This document shows, one piece after another, positions 1 through 6,611 of a stretch of 10,225 bases of DNA. The notes under the pieces were generated by a model. That model was not told the DNA's origin, did no database searches, and saw nothing but the letters and a program-made list of their open reading frames with translations. The translations under genes and the position numbers were made by a program. The stretch lies in NCBI GenBank assembly GCA_051011575.1, contig JBPCTR010000224.1, positions 1 to 10,225 on the forward strand, written 5' to 3'. This DNA is from SHLQ01 sp051011575 (GTDB taxonomy: Bacteria; Actinomycetota; Acidimicrobiia; Acidimicrobiales; SHLQ01). Position 1 is the stretch's first letter. Every line of letters starts with the position of its first letter.

Positions 1-171
1 CGTCGGCACATCGCCGACGCCCGGCCGCATCTCACCGAGGCCGAGGTCGCGGCGCGCACCACCGACGTGATCGCCGCATCGAACGGGATGTGGCTCGACT
101 GGGCGCGTTATCAGAACTCCGCCAACCTCGAGCGTGGTCTGGAGCTCTGCGAGTCGATCGCCCTTCCATGA
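1..171 (+). CDS. C-terminal tail of a TetR-family transcriptional regulator (partial)
   Basis: The reading frame is open from the first base of the window and stops at TGA 169-171, giving 56 residues of a protein whose start lies upstream. The tail contains a helix reading roughly VIAASNGMWLDWARY followed by a second helix with LERGLELCESIAL. This resembles the last ligand-domain helices of TetR/AcrR regulators, where a short (D/N)G-hydrophobic-W-hydrophobic stretch is common. The DNA-binding domain is outside the window, so the family call rests on this short segment only. The stop codon overlaps the start of the amidase gene by ATGA, so the two are probably one transcript and translationally coupled. 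A local regulator of the amidase/dehydrogenase genes would fit. It could be another all-helical protein. Confidence 0.5.
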   Translation, partial: RRHIADARPHLTEAEVAARTTDVIAASNGMWLDWARYQNSANLERGLELCESIALP

Positions 172-1586
172 CGGTCAGCGATGAGAAAATCCGAGAACTG
201 AGCGCGCTCGAGCTGGGCGCCAGAATCGGAGCGGGAGTCATCACATCGACGGCGGTCGTGGAGGCCCATCTCCGACGAATAGCCGCCGTGAACCCGGAGT
301 TGAACGCCATCACGTGCACACTCGACGAGTCCGCCCTGGAAGCGGCCGCCGCGGCGGATTCCCGCATCGCAGGCGGAGCTGCACGTGGGCCGCTCGATGG
401 GGTCCCGTTCACATCGAAGGAGAACATCGACTGCATCGGCGCGGCCACGACCGAAGGCCTTGTGGTGCTCGCGGGAAACCGACCCGTCGTCGACGCCCCG
501 GTGGTGGAGCGCATGCGTGCTGCAGGCGCCATCCCAATCGCTCGGACGAACATGCCCGACCTGGGACTGCGCGTCCACACCGACAACGCTCTCCACGGCC
601 CGACACTCAATCCTTGGAATCCGACGATCACGTGCGGCGGCTCGAGTGGCGGAGAGGGTGTGGCGGTCGCGACGGGTATGTCACCCATGGGAATCGGCAA
701 CGACATCGGCGGATCGTTGCGGAACCCGGCGTACTGCTCCGGGATCGTGGCCCACAAACCCACGCCCCATCGACTTCCTCGGGCAGCGAGCACGCCACCG
801 ACGAGCTGGGGCCCAGCCAAACAATTCATGAGCGTGAACGGTCCCATGACCCGCACGGTCGCGGATGCACACGCCATGTTCGAGATCATGCACGGGCGTC
901 ATACACGAGATCCGTGGTCGGTCACGACGGCGTTTCGCGAGCGCCACGAGATCGAACGGCCGCGGATAGCGGTCATGGCCAGACCGCCGGGAGGGTCAAC
1001 CGACGACGACATCGCAACCGGCGTACTCGATGCCGCAGACCGCTTGGCGCGGCGCGGATACGACGTCGTCGAGGCCGCGCCGCCAGACGTGGATGATGTT
1101 GCTCGAACGTGGATGGAATGGCTCGGAGGCGAGCTCGATTCCCGTCGGGCCGTGATCGACGACCTTCTCGCACCCGATGCCCGGCGAGTTCTCGACCTCA
1201 TGCACGAAATGGTCGGAAGTCAGGATCTCGACATGACCATCGACGCCGTCACTCGGCGGCACGCACATGCTCAGGCCTGGAACGGCTTCTTCGCCGAAAC
1301 ACCCGTCTTGTTGGCTCCGGTCTGGACCACGCCTCCGTTCACCATCGGCGCCGACACCGAAAACCGACAGTCGGTGGAACGGATCTTCGAGGCGCTACGC
1401 GTCATCGTGGCACCAAACGTGCTGGGTCTGCCCGCCACCGCTGTTCCGATCGGAACGTCCAACGAGGCCATCCCACTCGGTGTGCAGATCATCTCGACCC
1501 AACATGCCGACGATGTGTGCCTCGCAGTAGCGGCGGATCTCGAGGAGGAGATCGGACCGATCACCCCCATCGACCCCAAAGCCTGA
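168..1586 (+). CDS. Amidase-signature family hydrolase
   Basis: A 472-residue serine hydrolase of the amidase signature (AS) family, which cleaves amide and sometimes ester bonds with a Ser-cisSer-Lys triad. Visible triad: Lys84 in FTSKEN, cis-Ser159 in CGGSSGGEG, and nucleophile Ser183 in DIGGSLRNPA. The spacings 84-159-183 (75 and 24 residues) equal those of mammalian fatty acid amide hydrolase (142-217-241), and the GGSSGGEG and HKPT elements also look FAAH-like. Length is normal for the family. The start is ATG 168, overlapping the upstream regulator's stop; the frame extends further upstream, but that part overlaps the regulator and is not amidase-like. No close Shine-Dalgarno is seen, which fits translational coupling. 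No signal peptide, so cytoplasmic. The dehydrogenase gene follows after 22 bp. Substrate cannot be told from sequence; this is not clearly a GatA, as no gatB/gatC is nearby. Confidence 0.9.
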   Translation: MTVSDEKIRELSALELGARIGAGVITSTAVVEAHLRRIAAVNPELNAITCTLDESALEAAAAADSRIAGGAARGPLDGVPFTSKENIDCIGAATTEGLVVLAGNRPVVDAPVVERMRAAGAIPIARTNMPDLGLRVHTDNALHGPTLNPWNPTITCGGSSGGEGVAVATGMSPMGIGNDIGGSLRNPAYCSGIVAHKPTPHRLPRAASTPPTSWGPAKQFMSVNGPMTRTVADAHAMFEIMHGRHTRDPWSVTTAFRERHEIERPRIAVMARPPGGSTDDDIATGVLDAADRLARRGYDVVEAAPPDVDDVARTWMEWLGGELDSRRAVIDDLLAPDARRVLDLMHEMVGSQDLDMTIDAVTRRHAHAQAWNGFFAETPVLLAPVWTTPPFTIGADTENRQSVERIFEALRVIVAPNVLGLPATAVPIGTSNEAIPLGVQIISTQHADDVCLAVAADLEEEIGPITPIDPKA

Positions 1587-1598
1587 GCCCCCGACCCC

Positions 1599-1605
1599 GA
1601 AGGAA
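1599..1605 (+). promoter_or_regulatory. Ribosome binding site of the SDR gene
   Basis: GAAGGAA lies just before ATG 1609 in the 22-bp gap after the amidase stop. It supports this start and independent initiation within a shared transcript. Confidence 0.6.
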
Positions 1606-1608
1606 CAC

Positions 1609-2370
1609 ATGGGACGACTCAACGACCTCTCCATCGTCATCACCGGTGCCAGCAGCGGCATAGGGGAGGCCATCGCAAGCCGTTTCTGGGCCGAGGGCGC
1701 ACAACTCACGCTCGGTAGCCGGACCGAGCCGTCGTCGGCCGGCGCAGGCGCCCGGTGGATCGAGACCGACGTGTCCGATCCGGCAATGGCCGATCGGCTG
1801 CTTCAAACGGCGATCGATGAGCACGGCCGCGTCGATGTGCTCGTGAACAACGCCGGTGTGCAGGTCGAGAAGACGATTCTCGAGACGACCGACCGCGAGT
1901 TCGATCATGTGATGAACGTGAACGTACGGGGCGTGTTCAATTGCGCCCGCGCTGCCGTTCGCCACATGGTGGGAACACCGGACGACCCGGGTCGCGGAGG
2001 TTCGATCATCAACATCGGGTCCATCGCCGGAGAATCCGCCGACCACGGAATGGCGATCTACAACGCGTCGAAGGGCGCGGTGCATGCGCTTACGCGGGCG
2101 ATTGCAACCGACCACGGCCAGCAAGGAGTTCGTTGCAACGCCATCGCTCCTGGCTGGATCGCGACCGCGCTTGCGGACGCGGCCTTTGATCTAGCCGAAG
2201 ACCCCGACGTCGCCCGCGGCGAGGCGATCGCAAGACACCCGGTGGGGCGGCTGGGCTTGCCGGACGACGTCGCCAACATCGCAGTATGGCTCGCCTCCGA
2301 CGAGAGCACGTTTGCGTCGGGCAGTGTGTTCACCGTCGACGGTGGTCTGACGGCGCAAAGCCCCATCTAG
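1609..2370 (+). CDS. Short-chain dehydrogenase/reductase (classical SDR)
   Basis: A 253-residue classical SDR, an NAD(P)-dependent oxidoreductase acting on alcohol/ketone groups. The Rossmann nucleotide motif TGASSGIG is at residues 12-19, NNAG at 80-83, a catalytic-type Asn at 105, Ser138 in NIGSIAG, and Tyr151-x3-Lys155 (YNASK). The PGWIAT stretch after the active site and the C-terminal FTVDGG element are typical of the FabG-like subgroup. The second strand ends in Ser37-Arg38 rather than an Asp, which hints at NADP(H) preference (inference). Cytoplasmic and probably tetrameric by family rule. The gene follows the amidase by 22 bp and is presumably cotranscribed. Its stop TAG shares the CTAG palindrome with the stop of the convergent P450 gene. 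The specific substrate is not determinable. Confidence 0.93.
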   Translation: MGRLNDLSIVITGASSGIGEAIASRFWAEGAQLTLGSRTEPSSAGAGARWIETDVSDPAMADRLLQTAIDEHGRVDVLVNNAGVQVEKTILETTDREFDHVMNVNVRGVFNCARAAVRHMVGTPDDPGRGGSIINIGSIAGESADHGMAIYNASKGAVHALTRAIATDHGQQGVRCNAIAPGWIATALADAAFDLAEDPDVARGEAIARHPVGRLGLPDDVANIAVWLASDESTFASGSVFTVDGGLTAQSPI

Positions 2371-3593
2371 AACCGCATGGGGAGTTTGCGAGGGCCGCGA
2401 ACTTGGCCACCGGCCCAGGTGACACCTTTGGGATCGCTCACCTCGAACTCCGGGATGCGTTGGAACCAGGTACGAAGCGCGACCTGCATCTCCAATCGGG
2501 CAAGGTTGGATCCGGCACAGCGATGGATGCCTGAACCGAATGCGATGTGGCGATTTCGCTGGCGGTCGATCTGGATCTCGTGAGGGTTCTCGAACGCATC
2601 GGGATCGTGGTTCGCCCCCGGGAAGTTCATGAGCACCTTCTCGCCGTGACGGATAACGACGTCGCCGAACGGGACGTCGGTCTGGGCCATCCTGGCCATC
2701 GTCACGGGCGAGTAGTACCGCAGCATCTCCTCGATCGCTGTCGGGAAGAGCTCGTGGTCGGCGGCGAGACGCCGCCGGTCTTCCTCGTGGGTTCCGAAGT
2801 GGAACAGCGCGGACCCGATCGAACTCCATGTGGTGTCGATGCCTGCGACGATGAGGAGGTTCGCGATTCCCACGACGACCCGTACCTCGCGTCCCTTCAT
2901 CTCGGGGACGTCCATGTAGAGGAGGTCTGTCAGCAGGTCGTCTCGCGGGTTCTCCCATCGAGACCTCACCTCGGTGATCAGAAATTCCTGAATGATGTCG
3001 CGGTATTTCACTCGGATCTTCGGATCGAAGAGCCCGAGCTCGAGGACACCTCGAACCCAGGTCGTGAATTCACCGGCGCGGTTGGGGTCAAGGCCAAGCA
3101 TGTGCGCGATGACCCGAGGCGGGATCTGCTGGGCGTACTCGACCGCGGCGTCGCACTCTCCCCGCTCGATGAACTCGTCGATCAGTTCGTCGCACAGCGC
3201 CTCGGTGTAGGGCCGATACTTCTCGACGTTCTTCGGCGAGAACGTGGGCAGGATCATTCTTCGGGTCCACACCTGCTCGGGTGGGTCGGCGCTGATCGGC
3301 GGCGCGTTCAGGCCCTCGGAGTTGTCGATCGCATCCAGGTCCGGCGGAAGAGTGACGACGAGGGGATCTTTCGATGAGAGCTCCGGCACGATTTTCGCGA
3401 GGGCCTGGATGTCGGCGTACTTGGTGGGAAGCCACGAGCGGATACCCCGGCGGTCGGTTCGTGCCATCGGGCATTGTTCCCGAAGATCGGCCCACACGGG
3501 GGTGGGATCGGTGACGTAGTCGGCGTCGAAGATGTCGTAGTCGGTGGCCCAGTCTTCGACCGGTTCGGTCCGCGGGCCGCTGCTCTCGCTCAT
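2367..3593 (-). CDS. Cytochrome P450 monooxygenase
   Basis: A 408-residue soluble bacterial P450, which inserts one oxygen atom from O2 into an organic substrate using electrons from a ferredoxin. I-helix motif AGIDTT is at residues 250-255, with Asp253-Thr254 as the oxygen-activation pair. The ExxR motif is Glu289-Arg292, and the heme loop FGSGIHRCAG is at 352-361 with Cys359 as thiolate ligand. Length and lack of a membrane anchor match class I bacterial CYPs. Start ATG 3593 has a GGAG seven bases upstream, inside the last codons of the ferredoxin gene. A longer frame to 3713 is open, but it overlaps the ferredoxin and its extra N-terminus is a low-complexity Ser/Arg shadow. The ferredoxin gene ends 4 bp upstream, so the pair is an operon. 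The CYP family number and substrate cannot be assigned; steroids, terpenoids and alkyl chains are all possible. Confidence 0.95.
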   Translation of the reverse strand: MSESSGPRTEPVEDWATDYDIFDADYVTDPTPVWADLREQCPMARTDRRGIRSWLPTKYADIQALAKIVPELSSKDPLVVTLPPDLDAIDNSEGLNAPPISADPPEQVWTRRMILPTFSPKNVEKYRPYTEALCDELIDEFIERGECDAAVEYAQQIPPRVIAHMLGLDPNRAGEFTTWVRGVLELGLFDPKIRVKYRDIIQEFLITEVRSRWENPRDDLLTDLLYMDVPEMKGREVRVVVGIANLLIVAGIDTTWSSIGSALFHFGTHEEDRRRLAADHELFPTAIEEMLRYYSPVTMARMAQTDVPFGDVVIRHGEKVLMNFPGANHDPDAFENPHEIQIDRQRNRHIAFGSGIHRCAGSNLARLEMQVALRTWFQRIPEFEVSDPKGVTWAGGQVRGPRKLPMRF

Positions 3594-3597
3594 TCGC

Positions 3598-3792
3598 CTA
3601 CTCCGAGATCTCGATCGCGAACTCCGGACAGTTGTCGACGACGAGCCGGGCCTTCTCCTCCAACCCGGGTGAGACGTCGCCATCTCCGAGCACAAATGCC
3701 GCGCCGTAGTCATCTACATCGACCAGCTCGGGGGCGAGTGCGTAGCAACGGTTGTGCCCTTGGCACTTCTCGGCATCGATCGTGATCTTCAT
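3598..3792 (-). CDS. Small [3Fe-4S]-type ferredoxin, P450 redox partner
   Basis: A 64-residue ferredoxin that passes electrons from a reductase to the adjacent P450. Cluster residues: Cys10-x2-His13-x2-Cys16, then Cys55-Pro56 near the C-terminus. The three cysteines fit a [3Fe-4S] cluster. The position that is Cys in [4Fe-4S] ferredoxins is His here, as described for some actinobacterial P450-associated ferredoxins. The start MKITIDAEKC is preferred over an upstream ATG because GAAGGGAA lies 8 bases before it and family members begin just before the first cluster motif. The stop is 4 bp before the P450 start. The name and partner follow from gene adjacency. No ferredoxin reductase gene is seen in the window, so one must be supplied from elsewhere. 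Confidence 0.93.
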   Translation of the reverse strand: MKITIDAEKCQGHNRCYALAPELVDVDDYGAAFVLGDGDVSPGLEEKARLVVDNCPEFAIEISE

Positions 3793-3800
3793 GTATCGGG

Positions 3801-3808
3801 TTCCCTTC
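3801..3808 (-). promoter_or_regulatory. Ribosome binding site of the ferredoxin gene
   Basis: Reading on the minus strand, GAAGGGAA ends 8 bases before ATG 3792. It decides the ferredoxin start over the in-frame ATG at 3840. Confidence 0.6.
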
Positions 3809-3821
3809 GACGATCGCGGCC

Positions 3822-3831
3822 AGATTAGCGT
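3822..3831. promoter_or_regulatory. Overlapping divergent -10-like elements (ferredoxin/P450 and MBL genes)
   Basis: The ten bases AGATTAGCGT contain TAGCGT on the plus strand (3826-3831), exactly 7 bases before ATG 3839. They also contain TAATCT on the minus strand (3827-3822), which would start transcription about 22 bases before the ferredoxin ATG. Both match the actinobacterial -10 pattern TANNNT. I see no convincing -35 for either. The gap between the two genes is only 46 bp, so the promoters must be compact or reach into coding sequence. Prediction only. Confidence 0.35.
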
Positions 3832-3838
3832 GCCGCTC

Positions 3839-5167
3839 ATGATCGGAAGACGTCAGAATCTGCCGCCAATCGAGACCGACGATCCCGTTGAATTGTCGAG
3901 CAGAACGATCGACGATGGCAGCACGCACGAGCTGATGAATCGTGTGATCCAGCGCATGACACCGATCACCGACGACATCGCGATGGTGGAATCGTTCAGT
4001 CACGTGATCGCCTTTCGTACCGACGAAGGTTTGCTCTGCTTCGACTCGAGCGGCGCTCATACGGGGGAGCAGGTTGTTGACGCACTCCGCACCTGGTCGA
4101 CCGATCGTGTGAACACGCTCGTGTACACCCACGGCCACGTAGACCACGTCGGTGGAAGCGGCGCGTTCGCCGTCGATGCCGACGCTCGGACGTACGCGCC
4201 GCCGACGGTCGTCGCCCACGCTGCGGTGCGCGATCGGTTCGAGCGCTACGACCGGACCAATGACTGGAACATGTCGATCAACGCTCGGCAATTCGGAGGT
4301 GTGAGGGCATCGCTCAACATGGACATCGGCCACGAGGTGCGATTCCTCGGCGAGACGACGTTGTGGCCCGACACCGAGTACGTGCGCGACCTCGATTTCT
4401 CGGTGGGTGGCCTCGACGCACAGCTCTTCCACGACAAGGGAGAGACCGACGATCACACCTGGGCGTGGATCCCCGAGCACAAGGCACTGTGTGTGGGCGA
4501 CTTCGTGACGTGGGTGTTCCCGAACTGTGGCAATCCCCAGAAGGTGCAGCGATACCCGGTCGAGTGGGCGGCGGCGCTTCGAAAGATGATGGCCTACGAC
4601 GCCGACTGGCTTTTTGGCGCGCATGGCCTTCCGATCAAGGGGAACGAACGCATTCAGCGCGTACTCGGCGATTTGGCGAACGCGCTCGAGAGCCTTGTAG
4701 AGCAGACCCTCGACATGATGAACGCGGGCGAATCGCTCGACGCCATCATCCATCAGGTGTCGATCCCGGAAGACGAGCTGTGGCGGCCGTGGATGATGCC
4801 GGTCTACGACGAACCCGAGTTCGTCGTGCGCAACATCTGGCGCCTCTACGGAGGTTGGTGGGACCTGAATCCGGCCAATCTCAAGCCGGCTCCCGAGGCC
4901 GCACTCGCTTTGGAGATCAGCGCCCTCGCCGGAGGGACGGAGCCGCTTGTGGCGCGAGCTCGAGCGTTTTCACAAGTCGGCGACGACCGGTTGGCCTGTC
5001 ACCTCATCGAACTCGCCGCCGCGGCTGATCCTGAGTCACAACCAGTTCACGCCGCTCGGGCTCAGATTTACCAGACCCGGCGTGACCGCGACCTCAGCCT
5101 CATGAGCAAGGGCATCTACGCGGCGGCCGCCAACGAGAGCCAGGCGGTCGTCGACGGCGGGGGGTAG
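3839..5167 (+). CDS. Metallo-beta-lactamase-fold hydrolase of the alkyl sulfatase type, with dimerization domain
   Basis: A 442-residue MBL-superfamily protein. Zn-binding motif THGHVDHVGG at residues 97-106 gives His98, His100, Asp102 and His103. Further probable metal ligands are Glu202 in GETDDHT, Asp221 in CVGDF, and His262 in FGAHG. From about 315 to 435 it has the alkyl-sulfatase dimerization region, marked by the YGGWWDLNPANLKP stretch at 337-350. SdsA1-type enzymes hydrolyse primary or secondary alkyl sulfates to alcohol and sulfate. This one ends after the dimerization domain and lacks the C-terminal SCP2-like lipid-binding domain of SdsA1. No signal peptide is evident with this start. 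ATG 3839 has no Shine-Dalgarno but has a TANNNT 7 bases upstream, fitting a leaderless message. An in-frame ATG at 3791 and GTG at 3830 are alternatives. True substrate unknown. Confidence 0.88.
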   Translation: MIGRRQNLPPIETDDPVELSSRTIDDGSTHELMNRVIQRMTPITDDIAMVESFSHVIAFRTDEGLLCFDSSGAHTGEQVVDALRTWSTDRVNTLVYTHGHVDHVGGSGAFAVDADARTYAPPTVVAHAAVRDRFERYDRTNDWNMSINARQFGGVRASLNMDIGHEVRFLGETTLWPDTEYVRDLDFSVGGLDAQLFHDKGETDDHTWAWIPEHKALCVGDFVTWVFPNCGNPQKVQRYPVEWAAALRKMMAYDADWLFGAHGLPIKGNERIQRVLGDLANALESLVEQTLDMMNAGESLDAIIHQVSIPEDELWRPWMMPVYDEPEFVVRNIWRLYGGWWDLNPANLKPAPEAALALEISALAGGTEPLVARARAFSQVGDDRLACHLIELAAAADPESQPVHAARAQIYQTRRDRDLSLMSKGIYAAAANESQAVVDGGG

Positions 5168-6475
5168 TCAGTCGAAGGTCATCGAGGAGAGCACCTCTTC
5201 GGCGAAGGCGACGTCGGAACCACCGCCGAAGCCGAGACTGAGCAGGTGAACGAGGATCGGGCCGTTCGCTGTCTCGATGTGCCAGAGCAGGTGGTGTTCT
5301 GACGGAATCTCGAACGCCTCTTCGCCCTCTTCCTCGGGTGGAGGGTCGATCTCGCCAGCGAACAACGTGACCGACGCGCTCTCAAAGACAGCGCTGGCGG
5401 CGATCGTGACCGTGAGGTCGCCGGTTGCCTCGACGATTCCGTCCCTGTCGGGGGTGATCTCCCAACGTGTCGCGGGCGTACCGGCGAAGTCGACGTTCTG
5501 ACGGTCGATCACGTCGACGGGAAGGTCTGCCATCCACGTATCGAGGTCGTCGGGAAACGGGATCGTCGCCCCCACCTCATAGAGGTCGAGTTGAGTCGGA
5601 TCAGCGAGTTCCTCGAGCGCATAGATCTCGAAGGTGAATGTGTCGTCGTTCTTCGTGAACCAGATGTAGTCGGTGTCCGAGATGACGAACAGCGATTCCG
5701 AGTGATCGATCGCGAAGGGTCGGGGGAACCACTCGAAGCGGGCCGGTCCCGCCGCCAGGTCGGCGAAGCCGTTCATCGGTCCGCCGCTCGGCTCGGCCGA
5801 CGGATCGACGTCAGAGCTCTGCGAATCGGCGAAATCACCGAGATCGATTGGCGGTGGGATATCACTGTTGCGCTCACAATTGAGGACCCCGTAGTCGGAC
5901 AGCGCCTCGAGCACGTCGAAGCATGCGATCATCTGCTGCTCCTCGATGGCGAACAGGGCGTCGCGAAGGGCCCCGTACTCGTCGCCCGTCATGGAGTCGG
6001 CGTTCTGGTTCGCCCCGTCGCATGCATCGGCGAGCGCTCCCACGTAGTCGAAGAACACGCTGCGCCAGGTCGCATATGCGTCGTCGATACGAATGTCGTC
6101 GACCAGGTCCGGAAGCGCATCGACCGTTGCCCGGCGAATCGTGACCTCTGCGCTGCAGAAGGCCGCCCAATTTGCGATCTCCTCGAGCTCACCGGTCATA
6201 AGCCTCGCGAAGTAATACGTCGACGGCTCGATGAGCGCGTCTGCTTCAGCGTTGAGTGCGTCGAACACCTGCGCAGCGTTGGCGGCCGGATCGCCGTCGC
6301 CGAGCATGTCGTCGTCAGCGGCTGAATCGTCGGACTCACGGGTCGTGGTGGCGGCGACCGATGTGGTCTGCGTGGGGTCGGCGGTCGCAGTGGCCGCCGA
6401 GGTGCACGACGTCGACAGCAGAGTCACCAGAATCGCAAGCCTCACCAACTTTCGAATCGTCACGTCTCGTGCCAT
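5168..6475 (-). CDS. Secreted lipoprotein of unknown function
   Basis: A 435-residue exported protein that I cannot assign to a named family. Residues 1-24 are a basic-hydrophobic signal peptide ending LLSTSC, so Cys24 is the likely lipidation site, although Ser instead of Leu at -3 makes the lipobox imperfect. Residues 25-65 are a Thr/Ala then Asp-rich linker. Residues 66-200 look helical with four cysteines (107, 152, 185, 200) that could form two disulfides outside the cell. Residues 240-435 look beta-rich, with repeated aromatic positions and an Asp/Glu-rich insert near 377-388. ATG 6475 is chosen because GGAGGA sits 8 bases upstream; the longer frame to 6523 lacks this. The gene diverges from the ECF sigma gene over 136 bp, so it may be a target or sensor of that sigma system (inference). 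Its stop abuts the MBL gene stop with no gap. Confidence 0.8.
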   Translation of the reverse strand: MARDVTIRKLVRLAILVTLLSTSCTSAATATADPTQTTSVAATTTRESDDSAADDDMLGDGDPAANAAQVFDALNAEADALIEPSTYYFARLMTGELEEIANWAAFCSAEVTIRRATVDALPDLVDDIRIDDAYATWRSVFFDYVGALADACDGANQNADSMTGDEYGALRDALFAIEEQQMIACFDVLEALSDYGVLNCERNSDIPPPIDLGDFADSQSSDVDPSAEPSGGPMNGFADLAAGPARFEWFPRPFAIDHSESLFVISDTDYIWFTKNDDTFTFEIYALEELADPTQLDLYEVGATIPFPDDLDTWMADLPVDVIDRQNVDFAGTPATRWEITPDRDGIVEATGDLTVTIAASAVFESASVTLFAGEIDPPPEEEGEEAFEIPSEHHLLWHIETANGPILVHLLSLGFGGGSDVAFAEEVLSSMTFD

Positions 6476-6483
6476 GTCGCTTG

Positions 6484-6489
6484 TCCTCC
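6484..6489 (-). promoter_or_regulatory. Ribosome binding site of the lipoprotein gene
   Basis: On the minus strand this reads GGAGGA, 8 bases before ATG 6475. It is the strongest Shine-Dalgarno in the window and fixes the lipoprotein start. Confidence 0.7.
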
Positions 6490-6544
6490 GATCGAGGTGC
6501 ACCGCACTCGGCGCCCACCCCACCCATCGTCCCCCAACCCCACT

Positions 6545-6594
6545 AGCCGTCGGTCACTTCGGAAGGATTCCGAATCGCCGACCCACCGACGGCT
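6545..6594. repeat. Nested inverted repeat upstream of the first sigma factor gene
   Basis: Outer arms AGCCGTCGGT (6545-6554) and ACCGACGGCT (6585-6594) are perfect 10-base complements. Between them is a second perfect inverted repeat, TTCGGAA-GGA-TTCCGAA (6558-6574). The block lies in the 136-bp gap between the lipoprotein and sigma starts and ends 17 bases before ATG 6612. As DNA it could be a regulator site with two dyads. As RNA from either strand it could fold into a stem carrying an inner hairpin. There is no T-run, so an intrinsic terminator is unlikely. Function is not known. Confidence 0.6.
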
Positions 6595-6611
6595 CGGGCC
6601 ATCAGAACACG

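Noticed and set aside
2547..3377. Plus-strand open frame opposite the P450
   Set aside because: A shadow of the P450 gene. No ribosome site and no recognisable domain.
3710..4753. Long minus-strand open frame opposite the MBL gene
   Set aside because: It is antisense to a gene with clear metal-binding and dimerization motifs. Its translation shows no domain, and long antisense frames are expected from high-GC codon bias.
5591..6325. Plus-strand open frame opposite the lipoprotein
   Set aside because: The opposite strand has a signal peptide, a strong Shine-Dalgarno and disulfide-like cysteines. This frame is a shadow.
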